Assembly: GCA_020284085.1 (NCBI GenBank)
Contig: JACEVL010005070.1
Span: forward strand, 1,251,501 to 1,315,500
Length of the DNA: 64,000 nt
Direction: 5' to 3'
DNA from: Aporrectodea caliginosa
Taxonomy: Eukaryota; Annelida; Clitellata; Crassiclitellata; Lumbricidae
How positions within the stretch are numbered: position 1 is the stretch's first letter; each line of letters opens with the position of its first letter. A program made the translations under genes and the position numbers. Shown here in pieces: positions 41,005 through 54,013 of this stretch. A model generated the notes under the pieces. It saw only the letters and a list, made by a program, of their open reading frames with translations, did no database searches and had not been told where the DNA came from.

Positions 41005-41205
41005 AAAGACCTAGTTTCATCAATCCAACTTTATATACTTACGGAAACAATTATTTCCATCATCCAGCTTCTATTTAATCAAACTTCCATTTAGGCAAGA
41101 AATCATTCTCATCAATCCCTGCAGCTTCCATTTGAAAGCAACAATGTAAAATAATTTAGCAACGTAAACTAGGGTTTAACCGTTATACCGTTAGGATTAG
41201 TAAAT
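41005..41205. repeat. Fragment of the GAAGTTGGATTGATG minisatellite element
   Basis: In inverted orientation this contains CATCAATCCAACTT and CTTCCATTT units and ends with AAAATAATTTAGCAACGTAAAC, matching the right edge of the 22,545-23,865 element. Confidence 0.65.
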
Positions 41206-41226
41206 AGTAATTATGGTAACTTTGTA

Positions 41227-41377
41227 AGGGGCTTCTATCCCCCCCTAAACAACCGGGCTCAATCCCTCTCCTTCCCCCCTACTGTGAGTGAAGAGATCTG
41301 TAACTTGTAAAAGAAACACTCCCCTGTTTTTCACTGGGCTCAACTTGAGCCCACCGTGTATAGGGATAGAAGCCCCT
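41227..41377. mobile_element. Small MITE with 15-bp TIRs nested in the hAT-like element
   Basis: AGGGGCTTCTATCCC (41,227-41,241) and its exact reverse complement (41,363-41,377) bound a 151-bp C-rich segment. No TSD is evident. Confidence 0.6.
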
Positions 41378-42761
41378 GATTATGGTTCCTTTATCAACTG
41401 GTGTTTTTAAATTACTGTCGTAATTTTACTTCATTCTCATAGAGCTCATAAATAATATATTGCCACAGTGTAAAACTAATTTGTACAAAATCTTCTTTTA
41501 ACTGGTGTCTTTAAAATTACTGAGCATTGTAATTTTGCCTCCTCTTGTTTGCTCCATGGGTACATTTTGCCTCCTCTTGTGCCTCCTCTTGAAAAGAGGT
41601 CTGGCTACGCCACTGGTTATAATATGATTATTATCGTACTATAGGAAGTACTAACCCTGCCAACAAGCCCATAATTATATAGTCCATATAGAACCCATGT
41701 TGCCATAATTATGTTGACCATATAGAGCCCGTATTGATCGTATCTATAATTAGTGTCCATGAGAATGTTGGTAGGGATGTTCCATTGGGTATGACCACAT
41801 GATTTCTGCTGTTATCGAAGTGCGTCGCTATGAATCCGACGTGATTGTGTTATGTTATGGCATGCAATATTACCTTGCTTCAGATGACTAATAGGCTACG
41901 AAGACTGTCTACAGAGATTGTGATAGATGAGGGCTGTCTTGTAGGCGACATCTTGACTAATACTGTTATGCTCTGCTTATGACATTGACTCAGATAGTGC
42001 AAACACGCAACGGTCGAATAATATACCACTGAGCGTTGACTTATAAATAACAAATGGCTTTGGACATGCGGTGCTGTGTGAATAAGTCTACATTCATGGT
42101 ATACAGACATCTGCTTCCTGTACTAGTTAGGCAACAGATGAAAGGAAGACTACTTGCGCTATACTTATTATACTTGTTTTTCCATATCAACAGCAGCTGC
42201 AGCGGAGTTCGTTCTGAAAGTCATCGGTTCATTAATCATTGCATCTGATGCATCAGCATTACTTCCCGTCAACCCAGACATTTATCCGATAGACAATTTA
42301 GCTAATATATAAGAGTCAATGACCGAGACGGTCGCGTGACAATCTGACTTTCTATTCGGCTTTCTGCGTCTGACATCAAACCTGACATGATCTGGACATA
42401 GTGGGTTATGAGCTCATCGTACTGTTTAGGGAATATAGCCTAAGCTTACATGTATACAGACGCTGTTTTTTTTGCATGCAGTGATTCTTGGTCGGCTGGC
42501 TAACCAAGAGCTATTTCCAGTTGTTCTTTCTTAAACCCAGGTGAAAAATGTTGCCATTTGCATTTATATTGGAGTCCCGTTCTCTAACCGTAGAGCAGCC
42601 AAACGGTGACTTACTGTGCTGCAAGCGCGTCGACATAACGACTTACATAGTGGATAAGTGACAGTCTACCTAAGACCTAACGTCATCCTCAGTAAGGCCG
42701 CTATGCATAAATAACACGTAGATAATAATCTACCGCTTATAAACCGCGTAGCCTATAGCCA

Positions 42762-42938
42762 ATGAGCACCTATTTCTGTATATTGTTAGGCGCCTTGATC
42801 GGGTCAGTGATTGGATGGTTGCTCAGTCTTATATTATACGTTTCTGCTAATTCAAAATCAACAGCTGGTCAGATGGCCACTGAAGTTGTACGATCTTTCT
42901 ACGAAGAAGAATGTGCGACCGAAAGTCATAATTTGTGA
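42762..42938 (+). CDS. Candidate 58-residue single-pass membrane microprotein
   Basis: The frame MSTYFCILLGALIGSVIGWL and onward is 59 codons including TGA. Residues about 5-28 are strongly hydrophobic and contain G-x3-G-x3-G (G10, G14, G18), a helix-packing motif. A polar, acidic tail follows. The start context is weak (GCCAATGA). No family is recognised, and no neighbour suggests a role. A chance frame is quite possible. Confidence 0.25.
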   Translation: MSTYFCILLGALIGSVIGWLLSLILYVSANSKSTAGQMATEVVRSFYEEECATESHNL

Positions 42939-43059
42939 AGATTGTTGGCGTTGCACCTAAATCTTTAACGGTTTAATTGTTCTGTCAGGCATTAGCAGTG
43001 GTTTACTGCTGCGCTGTCTTTCCCTTTTTATTAGATAATCTTCGTCTCTGTGCTACAGC

Positions 43060-43330
43060 ACAAAAGCACGGAGAGATACAGTGGACAGAAAGAAACAGAT
43101 GTAGACACATAAAAGACAGAAAGAAGTTAGAGACACAGACAAGGAGAAGACAGAGGTAAAGGCACGGAGACATAGACCAAGAGGAGACAGCATATACGGG
43201 CAGACTGCTAGACAGGAACAGAGAGAGAATGGATAATTGAAGGAGGGTGAGACAGTGAGGACAGACACAGGCAGAAAGACAGAGACAGAGACAGAGAGGC
43301 AGTTATGGCAGAGCGAGTGAGAAGGATAAA
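43060..43330. repeat. AGACAGAGA-rich purine tract
   Basis: Degenerate AGACAGAGAC repeats. No gene is supported. GGA-rich sequence at 43,530-43,645 continues the purine bias. Confidence 0.7.
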
Positions 43331-43529
43331 GCAGAAAGCAGATTCATCATTGTGTTGAACGGTTCTAGAATTAGGACTCGTTTGGCCCCACGACACAGGA
43401 ACCAGAGGACCTCGGTCCGAGCTAATCTCGGACCTATCTGACCAACTGACCAAGCGCGTGAGAACGATAAGCCATGGAATCTTGCCTGTCAAATAACACA
43501 AGATAGAAGACGAGGGAAAAGGTGGAGTA

Positions 43530-43645
43530 GGACGAGAAGGAGGAGGACGACGACGACGAAGATGAGGAGGATCAGGAGGAGGAGCTAAGGATGAGCTGTG
43601 CATGGAGGAGGAAGAGGAGGAAGAGGAGGAGGAGGAGGAGGAGGA
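43530..43645. repeat. GGA/GAC trinucleotide repeat
   Basis: Imperfect GAGGAG and GACGAC trinucleotides. Poly-Ser frames on the minus strand are artefacts. Confidence 0.8.
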
Positions 43646-43975
43646 GATTAAACTGACAGTCCAATGGACAACACAGAGACTCCTTGCAAACAATATAGAT
43701 TGGGACGCGTTGAAAAGATTAAGCCAATATTCCATCTCCTTGATTACATTATGGAAGCTATCAAAACACAAACTCACATAAGACAGTAGATACGGCGATT
43801 GTCGTGTTTGTCATTAACGCCTGCAGCGACGAGAATAGCACTGCATTGTGTTGTCGACAAGCAAGAGCAAACACAGCCGACGAAACGGATGAAGAGTTTT
43901 TTCCATCGCTGGATAAGTGATATAAGAATGCAAAAAGACTACCTACAGACGCAACAAAAATTGTTTGTGGCGCCT

Positions 43976-44090
43976 CCTCCTTCCTCCTCTCCTCCTCCCT
44001 CCTCCTCCCTCCTCCTCCTCCTCCTCCTCCTCCTCCTCCTCCTCCTCCTCCTCCTCCTCCTCCTCCTCCTCCTCCTCCTCCTCCTCCTTC
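43976..44090. repeat. CCT microsatellite
   Basis: About 35 copies of CCT with early TCC interruptions. Poly-Gly, poly-Ser and poly-Leu frames through it are artefacts. Confidence 0.95.
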
Positions 44091-44374
44091 ACAACCGCCG
44101 CAATTGATGTATGCGGCGTTCATATGCCGCCGCCGCCGCCGGCAGATTCTCGTCTGCGCTCTCCATCTGCAATTTATTCAACTAAAAAGTGCGGAGGAGG
44201 AAATTGCAATGATAAACCTTGCAATTATGCACCATCGATAGCTCTATCTATAGCTATGACGGTGTGTGTAAGTGTAGCCCAAATCGCCTCTTGTATGATA
44301 TCTAATCTCCTTCGATAACTAAATTCATACTTCCAGGCCTGCGTGACCAATTCAAAAAATTCCACATACCTCTG

Positions 44375-45085
44375 TTTCTCTCAACCTAGACTCTACATCC
44401 ACCCATTCATTCACTGCCAGTGATCCTGTCCGCAACTTAAGGTGTGATTTTCGTCCCAAAACCTTGACTTCTCCGAACATAGCCTATTACTCACCTTTCC
44501 CTCTCTTGTTTCATGCACATTCCGCGATCTTCGCAGAATTCCGCTCTATGTTCGACTTCAAACTGCATCTACTGTTGCTACATCCATAGTCCATGCTAAA
44601 CTTGACTATTGTAACTCGCTTTTGCTGAATATTGACACTGCACAAATAAACCGCCTCAATCTATCGAGAATACTATCGCTTGTGCTGTCACTAAAACCCC
44701 GAATCACCACCACATACATCACTCCTGTCCTCAAATCACTCCACTGGCATAAAATACCTGAGCGAATAGAATATAAGTTTTATCACTTATCTACAACACA
44801 CTTCAATCTTCCCGACCCCTATTGTCTTACTCCTGATTTCGTCAGTTTTTTTATGGTCCAACTACTTCGCCCTAACATTTTCCCGCCCTTCAGCGCTAAA
44901 ATTGCTTCAAATCGCTCCATAGCCACTGCAGCTGTTTCGCCTCTCTGGAATAAACTCCTGCCAGAATTACACCAAATTATCTGATCCATCCTCCGAACTC
45001 ACCAAGTCGTCACCTCTTGCTATTTCTCCGCAGGTCTTTCACTCAAAACTGAAAACACCGCTCTTTCGCAAATCCTATCCTGATT
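44375..45085 (+). pseudogene. L2/CR1-like LINE RT C-terminal relic
   Basis: The translated order fits the end of an L2-like RT: D-P-V-R-N-L, F-R-D-L-R-R-I, K-L-D-Y-C-N-S, LNIDTAQINRLNLSRIL, TPVLKSLHWHKIPERIEYK, then F-H-S-K-L-K-T-x-L-F-R-K-S-Y-P-D-S-S. Several frame changes break it. An untranslated tail follows to about 45,300 with an AAGCGCC block typical of these elements. Confidence 0.8.
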
Positions 45086-45309
45086 CCTCCTCTTTCACCT
45101 TACCATGCACCCTCGTCGCTTCAATATGAAACACCAAACACCGTAGCCATCTGACTGTCTACCTCTCTGACCCCTTTGGATCTTGACCTGGAACCGATTT
45201 TTACCCTACCTGCCTACCAATTTAGTTTTGACTAAGCGCCGTGAATAGGTTTGCTCCCGGGAATCCGCTTTTTAGGGCACTGTAGAAATCTCGAGATTAC
45301 GATACGATA

Positions 45310-48280
45310 AACGGCTGAGCGTCATCTAAGTTTTGCATCTCAGCATCAACCTTTTTCGCATCTGCATATATGTCTTCGTTCGATCGAAAATACTGACCTG
45401 ATTTCTCCACCAGTCCGGACATTACGATGCAACATAGCAGTCTTTCCGTGGTTGGTACATCAGTCTGGAATGTCTGAGTCATGTAGGCCATAGTACTTGT
45501 TTTTCTCTTGCTTGTATTTGTTCAGTGGTTGAAAGCATTTGCCTCTTCGTTTTGTTAGATCGTGATCCCTTCCGAGAAACTTCTCATAATAGAAGCAATG
45601 CAGATGTGATCTTGTGATTCAGGTCACGGATACGACGACTATTACCTCCGCAATTGGTCTGAAGATGGAGGTGCCAAAAAGCAGTGAAACACACGTTCGA
45701 CAGAGGTAGATGGCAAATCCCACACGGTCCGCCTTTTCCCGGTCTCACACGGCGCGCATGTGTCAAAGAATAGAACTGGGCTTTGCCCGAATATATTTCT
45801 AAGCCATCCCGCGATCAGTTCGCTATAAAATCCAGAGACCGCCGCTGGCTGGATCCACTCGACAGTCCATCCATAGACAGCCTTCCGAATCCACCGTCTG
45901 CAGGGTCTGTCTATCTGTCTGTGTCTGTTTGTTGTTTGTAGGCCTATGTCTGTCTCTATGTTTGCATGTATGTCTGTTCTCTCTGTGTTCATACGTTCCT
46001 TTGTCTATGAGTCCATCCATTCATCCTTCTTTTAATCAGTTTCCCCTTTCAGGATTTTATGCAACAGTACTTTTGTTGCGTATAACTGATGGGATCATTT
46101 CATAGTTCAGACATTCTATTGATTATTCAATGTAAATATTGCAGCTCTCATCAATCACATCTTGATTTTTGAGTGTCAATGGTCGAACAAAAAGAAACAG
46201 TAACGTTTCACTTGCATGGTCCCGGTTTCTACATTAATTTTACGGACCGTAGCATCAGCATTTTTTATCTGTAGTCTAAATATAGGAATAACTGTGAATA
46301 GCTGAATGACATTGGTGCTTTTGCAAACAAACAGTATAGTCACATCCACAAACAGTTTACATGAAATTATTTATTGACACACTAATAATATTAAACGCTA
46401 TTTAAAGTAAGTGAATGTCTACACACTTATTCGATGAACTAGCGTTTACAGTTTGTTTTGAGTCTACGTAGGCCCTAGAGTAGCTAAACTGTAATTTCTG
46501 TGCTCATGTCATTCTAGAGAATTGGTCCAACTTTCATATTACATTTTTTAGAGCAGAAAAAACGTTTGCGCAATTTGCTGCAAGACTTCGTGTAATAGAT
46601 GTGTGACGTCCATATATCTCGTTCGCTGATTTACTGCGCTGGTCATTGAACAGGCAGTGAAGGGCAAATGTAGTCATTGGACCGTGAAATTGCTCCAGAG
46701 ACTCAACTTAGGTTCATTCTCACCCTGAGAGCATTCCTTAAATTAATGGCCGTGCAACTCTCAGTTTGCAGCGTCTCCAGTGTAGCAGCTAATTTATAGG
46801 TTGAAGATAGAGTGGTCTAGAAACTTGATTTTATGAAAGAACAAACGCGTTGAGTCGCTATCATTGGCTGCTGCGACAGTATTAAAGGTGATTTCCTTCA
46901 TTAAACACAGCAAATGGTATGATGCCCTATCTAAACTCGAAATGCTTGAACCCGATGGACTTAAACTGAATATTAATGGTTTCGTTACAAGGCCATCCAA
47001 AGCATGCATTCGCTTGAAGGTTGAAATGACAAAGATAGGTCGTCCTCATAATATCCAGCAAAGTATAGGGTTTATTACTTTTCGGAAATGGATACTTCAG
47101 AAATAGATTGAGAAACACCTCATCAAAGTAACTGAAACCGAAAATTCAGCTGCTGCGGCTGGTGGGAAAGATTAAAGGAGACAATAGAATAGATGCTGCA
47201 CATCTGCTTGCAAATCACGGGTAGAGAAGAACTTTTTTGCACTATGCGCATCTAGTTACTTCTTTATCTTTAACTAAGATGATGAGGTAAACTCATACAT
47301 GCATGTGAATGATGATGTGATCGTACCTTCCTAATCACCTACTCTAACTATACTTTCCCTATTCTATCCCTAGCTTTAGGTAACTTAACTATGGTAGTGC
47401 GTGGCTGTCATTTCCCAATTAACACAGTCCGTAAACTTTTAAAATATCTCTTCTTTCAATGCAACACATAAGAACGCCATTTATACAAATTAACTCTACC
47501 TCAGCACAAATCAACTCTGTCTTCTACCTGTGACTAACATTCAACTACCGCCAATATCAGCAACTCCTTTCGCGCGCCACACGTGCGACTGTATTTTTTT
47601 ATTTTATGTATATATATATATATATTTAAATTGGTAAATTGGAGCAATGTCCTTCCAATGTTTAGTCTAAGTTTGTTTCATTCAATTAGCAGTAGGATTG
47701 AAGGAGGAATTTCGCTCATTCGGGCAATGGATGGATTTCTTGCTAACATATTGGCCATGGACTTCGAGGAATTTCATCGATCCCTTCAGCAGAATGAATC
47801 GATGAGTTCCTATACATGAAAGCCAAATCCCTCATTTTCTGTTCCACTGCAATTCGACGGAATGCAGCTAAGACGTAAAATCAAAGAATCCAAGTGATAT
47901 AAAACACTTTCGATTTCTCTCCTGTCTCACACGTAGGCGAATCGTTCCCAGCTGCGATGCATGGGTTGGCATTAGCCCCCTCTTGTCTCTTCCTTAGCAA
48001 AATAATCCCAACCATCTCCACAGATCAATGTGTTCTGGGTGGAAGAGGGGTGAGGAACAACGGGGTAACTATTTCGTTGATTTCTTCCTCAGAATAGTTC
48101 CTCAGAATACACAGATGATATATTTCTAGAGCCTACACGTATTGTATAACCAAGACATGATTGTGCAGTTACTGAGAAATCGGCCTACTCTGGATAAATA
48201 ACTATTTCCATAACCACACATAGGGCCTATGCATTTTGTATATCGTAATCGTAAATGTTACTGTAAACTCCAAAATTTCT
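45310..48280. other. 3-kb region without a supported gene
   Basis: Short frames only. One of 80 codons at 46,864-47,106 (plus) has mixed composition but no recognised family. Minor simple repeats are GTCTGT at 45,900-45,980 and TATATA at 47,605-47,625. Confidence 0.5.
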
Positions 48281-48355
48281 AAAGCGCCACTTGTAAGCTA
48301 CTGAGTAGTTACCTTGAAAGAGGTGCTATATAAATTTTTGAATGAATGAGTGAAA
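48280..48355 (+). repeat. LINE 3' tail
   Basis: TAAAGCGCCACTTGTAAGC followed by GGTGCTATATAAATTTTTGA and TGAATGAATGA repeats is the conserved tail layout of L2/CR1-type elements. Confidence 0.55.
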
Positions 48356-49654
48356 AAGGGCAGGACACAAGATTATTCATGAGCGTTGATTTAAATATAG
48401 AAAGAAGCGCGTACTTGCACGTAGGCCTACACGTATAAATATCTGTGCATGTATTTCGGCTTCAAAATGTCAACCTTGCAAATTACTAGGCCTATCATTA
48501 AGGGAACTGAAAGCTGTTTTAAAGCAGAACGCAATCATATTTTAATTGCATTCTATCATCCTTCTCTCGGTCTCTCCCTTTCCATATTGCTGTCCTCTCT
48601 TTCTCTCGGTGTCTCCGTTTCCATGTTGCTGTCCTTCTATCTCTTCCGCTGTTGTTCCTTCTGCTTGGCTGACGCCATCGTCAGTAGTTAACTAAAGGAC
48701 AGTCCTAGGGACAATTGGCGGCTATGGGTACGAATAATGGGATGACGTCATCCAAACCTAGTGTGGCTATGAGGGACAATTTCTATTATTGGCATAGGTC
48801 AAAGGTCAAATGACCGCCTCGGGCAAAAACAAACAGACTGCCATTAAAGCTAGGCAAAGTTCATTTCAAGGGGCGCTCTTCTTAGGGGTGGGGCGTGCGT
48901 GTGCCTACCCCTCCCCTTCCAAAATGGCTATTATTTTTGGTTGCACTCAACCAATTGGAGGCCGGCCACAAATCTCCATTCAACAGTGCACAATGTTTAT
49001 ATTTATGGCAATTGGCTGCTTGGCATTAGATTACTGCCTCGGGCAAAACAGACGCACATTAAATTTGGTCAAGGGTTACTCTTCTTGGGTGGGGACGTGC
49101 ATGTGCCTACCCCCCTCCCCTTTCTTCTTCATTCGCACTACATGGCTTAGCAAAGCTCATTAATTATTCATTATTTGGCGGTTCTCAATTCTATTTGGGT
49201 CCATCACACATGGGCACGCTGCCAATTTTTATACACAGGCTGACAATTCTTTCAAGCAATACAATCCGTTCACATACACAAGCACTCTATTTTTTACTCA
49301 ATATCCTTCATATAGCGCCCATAAATTCCACCCATCTTTGCTCAAGTATTGCAAGGTCACCATTTTGCACTGTTTCTTCATACTATTACAAGCATGTTTT
49401 CAATTCTTTTGTACCATACAGCCAGTTTCGCGTAGGCGCGCACCCATTTAAGCTCAATTCAACAACTACAAAGCACTTGCAACTGTGTGCCTTTGTCTGT
49501 TTGTGTTTGTATGTTTGGCTGTTTCTGTGTATGTGAGTGTTTGAGGGTTTGGAATGTGTTTGGCTGTTTGACAGTTTGTGAGTATGAGTGTGTTTATGCG
49601 TATGAGTGTGTTTGTGTGTTCGGGTGTGTGTGTATGAGTGCGAGGGTGTGAAAG

Positions 49655-51290
49655 ATATTGTGATGCATAGAAGCGTTTGGGAGAGGGGCTTAGAGCATGG
49701 GAAGTTGAGAATGAGATAGAGATGCAGAGAAGTGTTTTGGGAGAGGCGCTTAGCGCTTGAGAAGTTGAGAAAGAGAGATGCAGAGAAGTGTTTTGGGAGA
49801 GGGTGAATAGCGCTTGAGAAGTTGAGATAGAGATGCAGAGAAGTGTTTTGGAGAGGCGCTTAGCGCTTGAGAAGTTGAGAAAGAGAGATGCAGAGAAGTG
49901 TTTTGGGAGAGGGTGAATAGCGCTTGAGAAGTTGAGAAAGAGAGTTGCAGAGAAGAGTTTTGGGCGAGTGGCTTAGCGCTTGAGAAGTTGAGAAAGAGAG
50001 TTGCAGAGAAGAGTTTTGGGCGAGTGGCTTAGCGCTTGAGAAGTTGAGAAAGAGAGATGCAGAGAAGCGTTTGGGAGAGGGGCTTAGAGCATGAGAAGTT
50101 GAGAATGAGATAGAGATGCAGAGAAGTGTTTTGGGTGAGTGGCTTAGTGCTTGAGAAGTTGAGAAAGAGAGTTGCAGAGAAGTGTTTTGGGAGAGGGGCT
50201 TAGCGCTTGAGAAGTTGTGAAAGAGATGCAGAGAAGAGTTTTGGGAGAGGAGCTTAGCGCTTGAGAAGTTGAGAAAGAGAGATGCAGAGAAGCGTTTGGG
50301 AGAGGGGCTTAGAGCTTGAGAAGTTGAGAATGAGATAGAGATGCAGAGAAGTGTTTTGGGAGAGGCGCTTAGCGCTTGAGAAATTGAGAAAGAGAGATGC
50401 AGAGAAGTGTTTTGGGAGAGGCGCTTAGCGCTTGAGAAGTTGTGAAAGTGATGCAGAGAAGTGTTTTGGGAGAGGGTGAATAGCGCTTGAGAAGTTGAGA
50501 AAGAGAGTTGCAGAGAAGAGTTTTGGGCGAGTGGCTTAGCGCTTGAGAAGTTGAGAAAGAGAGATGCAGAGAAGTGTTTTTGGGAGAGGGTGAATAGCGC
50601 TTGAGAAGTTGAGAAAGAGAGTTGCAGAGAAGTGTTTTGGGAGAGGCGCTTAGCGCTTGAGAAATTGAGAAAGAGAGATGCAGAGAAGTGTTTTGGGAGA
50701 GGCGCTTAGCGCTTGAGAAGTTGTGAAAGAGATGCAGAGAAGTGTTTTGGGAGAGGGTGAATAGCGCTTGAGAAGTTGAGAAAGAGAGATGCAGAGAAGA
50801 GTTTTGGGCGAGGGGCTTAGCGCTTGAGAAGTTGAGAAAGAGAGATGCAGAGAAGTGTTTTGGGAGAGGGTGAATAGCGCTTGAGAAGTTGAGAAAGAGA
50901 GATGCCGAGAAGTGTTTTGGGAGATGGGCTTAGCGCTTGAGAAGTTGACAAAGAGAGATGCTGAGAAGAGTTTTGGGCGAGGAGCTTAGCGCTTGAGAAG
51001 TTGAGAAAGAGAGATGCAGAGAAGAGTTTTGGGCGAGGGGCTTAGCGCTTGAGAAGTTGAGAAAGAGAGATGCAGAGAAGAGTTTTGGGCGAGGGGCTCA
51101 GCGCCTGAGAAGTTGAGAAAGAGAGATGCAGAGAAGTGTTTTGGGCGATGGGCTAAGTGGTTGCGAGGTTGTGAAAGAGATGCAGAGAAGTGTTTTGGGC
51201 GATGGGCTAAGTGGTTGAGAGTTTGTGAAAGAGATAGAGGTGTGGAGAAGTGTTTTGGGAGAGGGGCTTGGCGTGTGCGATGCTATGGAA
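49655..51290. repeat. Minisatellite of about 56 bp, left arm
   Basis: About 28 units share GAGAAGTTGAGAAAGAGAG, ATGCAGAGAAG, TTTTGGG and a variable end (GAGGCGCTTAGCGCTT, GAGGGTGAATAGCGCTT or CGAGTGGCTTAGCGCTT). The end variants recur in a patterned order, suggesting higher-order units. Confidence 0.9.
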
Positions 51291-52225
51291 GAGATAGAGA
51301 CGGAGAGAAGCATTTTGGCGTGAGGTGGCTTAGCAATTGCGAAGAAGAGACAGAGAGTGAGAGAGAGCGCTAGAAAGAGGAAGATGAAGCGAAGAATTTT
51401 GTGAGAGGGGTGCGGAGGCTGGGAGCCAGCGAGGGTGAGAGAGAGAGAGAGACATACTCTCGGTAATTGTCAATTTTATTCGACCCGATTAAGAGCTGAA
51501 TCAGTATTTTCGTGTGGCGAGAAGTGCATTAACTAGTTTTCGGAGAGAGAGACGCGTAAAATGATGGAGTGTAACAGAGGAATTTTTAGTATGGTTTAGC
51601 AGAAGAGATGGATATTATGAAACCAAATTCTTTAAAGTCGTAAGAACTTTTCAGATTCATGCGAACTTTACAAAACCAAAACGTATGAAACTCTCGTCAC
51701 TGCTAACCTTTTGTGGAACGTTTCTGAATCTTTGTGAACTTTTAGTAAAACTTAAAGCGTTTTGGATGTACAATGTTTAAAAATCGTTCACAAAACCAAA
51801 ATCTCCGTGAAACGTTTTGATTCGAATGTATTTGCAACGCTTTCGTGAACGAAGGAATTAAAACGCGACTAGCAACTAATGTAAAGTTAAAATAAACAAC
51901 TGTTCATGCTTAAAACTGTAATCATTTGAATATAGGCATGAAATTCCAAGTTTGACACCTATAAGTATTTGCAAACAGATTTTTGTTAAGATTTCTCGAT
52001 GCGTGCACACAGTCGTCCATTGCTAGAAATATGTGTGGTTCTTTAGCAGCAGCTACAGCTGCTGCGCGCTGTCGCAACTGTCCATATACTTTGAATTTAA
52101 ACGCTTGAAATAAGGTCGCCATGGCTACTTTACACCCATGTCGTTGCCACACTTCTGAGAATAATATCAATCGATGGGTTTTCACAGACGGAAAAACCCA
52201 AATCGGTTACACATTGAAAGTTAAA

Positions 52226-53078
52226 GTTACTCTTTAACAAAAATTCACTACACGAGCTTTACATATCGTGTTTTAGTGCTCAAGAAACTCAACAATTTTA
52301 AGGTCCATTGGCTGACTATGTTTATAACATATTCTTTTACACGGCACATGAGGTTCATTGAACAATAGAGGTGTTATTATAAGGAATTGATATTGTATTC
52401 AAACACTTGGGAGCACTCAATGAATTGAAAGTTTGGGCAAAGACTCGAAGTCTATGTAATTTCACACCTTTGATACGTGCATCGGCTACAAGCAGTAGGA
52501 GCATATAATGATAGTGCAGCGGCAGAGCTGTGATTCAGCCAGCTTGTTAAGTAAATAAGTATGAGTGTTTATAGCGGCTTTTAGCAACCGTTGAGGATTA
52601 AGCATTACCATATCTAATGTTATAGCCACACGATCACTTGTTATAAGACCAAGCGAAATGGCATGCGAAAAGAGAGGTTTTTAACATCTCAGCTTTCTCA
52701 AATTTTCACCAAATTTTAAGGCTGCGGCTACACCATGTGTGAGAGTTATAGAAACACGTACATTATCAACGGCATGCTTGAGAACTTTGGTTGTCATCTT
52801 TCTGATGTGAGAACTTTTGATTAACTTCTTTCTGAGATGAGAACATTTGCTTCACTTCTTTCTGAGATGAGAACTTTTCGTTCCCATCGTTGAGGAGTTG
52901 AGAACTTTAGGTTTTCTTCTTTCTGAGATGAGAACGTTTGTTTCAAGTCTCCATCTTTCGTATTTGAGAACTTTTGGTTCTCTTCTTTGTGGAGTTGAGA
53001 GCTAAGTTCAAACGGTTGTAAGATGCCGATTTTCAATTTCTGGAGATGCGAGGCACATTCAAAAGCTGCAAACACAGG
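52226..53078. other. Loop region of the foldback element
   Basis: 853 bp unique to the centre. At about 52,790-52,995 there are five or so imperfect repeats of about 40 bp built on CTTCTTTCTGAGATGAGAAC. No transposase is seen, so the element cannot encode its own mobility. Confidence 0.7.
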
Positions 53079-54013
53079 TTTAACTTTCAATGTGTAACCG
53101 ATTTGGGTTTTTCCGTCTGTGAAAACCCATCGATTGATATTATTCTCAGAAGTGTGGCAACGACATGGGTGTAAAGTAGCCATGGCGACCTTATTTCAAG
53201 CGTTTAAATTCAAAGTATATGGACAGTTGCGACAGCGCGCAGCAGCTGTAGCTGCTGCTAAAGAACCACACATATTTCTAGCAATGGACGACTGTGTGCA
53301 CGCATCGAGAAATCTTAACAAAAATCTGTTTGCAAATACTTATAGGTGTCAAACTTGGAATTTCATGCCTATATTCAAATGATTACAGTTTTAAGCATGA
53401 ACAGTTGTTTATTTTAACTTTACATTAGTTGCTAGTCGCGTTTTAATTCCTTCGTTCACGAAAGCGTTGCAAATACATTCGAATCAAAACGTTTCACGGA
53501 GATTTTGGTTTTGTGAACGATTTTTAAACATTGTACATCCAAAACGCTTTAAGTTTTACTAAAAGTTCACAAAGATTCAGAAACGTTCCACAAAAGGTTA
53601 GCAGTGACGAGAGTTTCATACGTTTTGGTTTTGTAAAGTTCGCATGAATCTGAAAAGTTCTTACGACTTTAAAGAATTTGGTTTCATAATATCCATCTCT
53701 TCTGCTAAACCATACTAAAAATTCCTCTGTTACACTCCATCATTTTACGCGTCTCTCTCTCCGAAAACTAGTTAATGCACTTCTCGCCACACGAAAATAC
53801 TGATTCAGCTCTTAATCGGGTCGAATAAAATTGACAATTACCGAGAGTATGTCTCTCTCTCTCTCTCACCCTCGCTGGCTCCCAGCCTCCGCACCCCTCT
53901 CACAAAATTCTTCGCTTCATCTTCCTCTTTCTAGCGCTCTCTCTCACTCTCTGTCTCTTCTTCGCAATTGCTAAGCCACCTCACGCCAAAATGCTTCTCT
54001 CCGTCTCTATCTC

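Larger units (their letters stand above)
40550..41615. mobile_element. hAT-like element with relic transposase exon
   Basis: Ends CATAGGCGTAGCCA and (reverse complement) CAGTGGCGTAGCCA are flanked by the exact 8-bp duplication GTTATAAT (40,542-40,549 and 41,616-41,623). Multiple GCCTCCTCTTG repeats mark both subterminal regions. Inside are a possible first transposase exon, a fragment of the GAAGTTGGATTGATG minisatellite element and a small MITE. Confidence 0.88.

Noticed and set aside
43761..44318. Poly-Gly, poly-Ser and poly-Leu frames
   Set aside because: Translation of the CCT microsatellite in different frames.
46864..47106. 80-codon plus frame as an exon
   Set aside because: Composition is plausible, but I recognise no domain and no convincing acceptor/donor pair or neighbouring exon.
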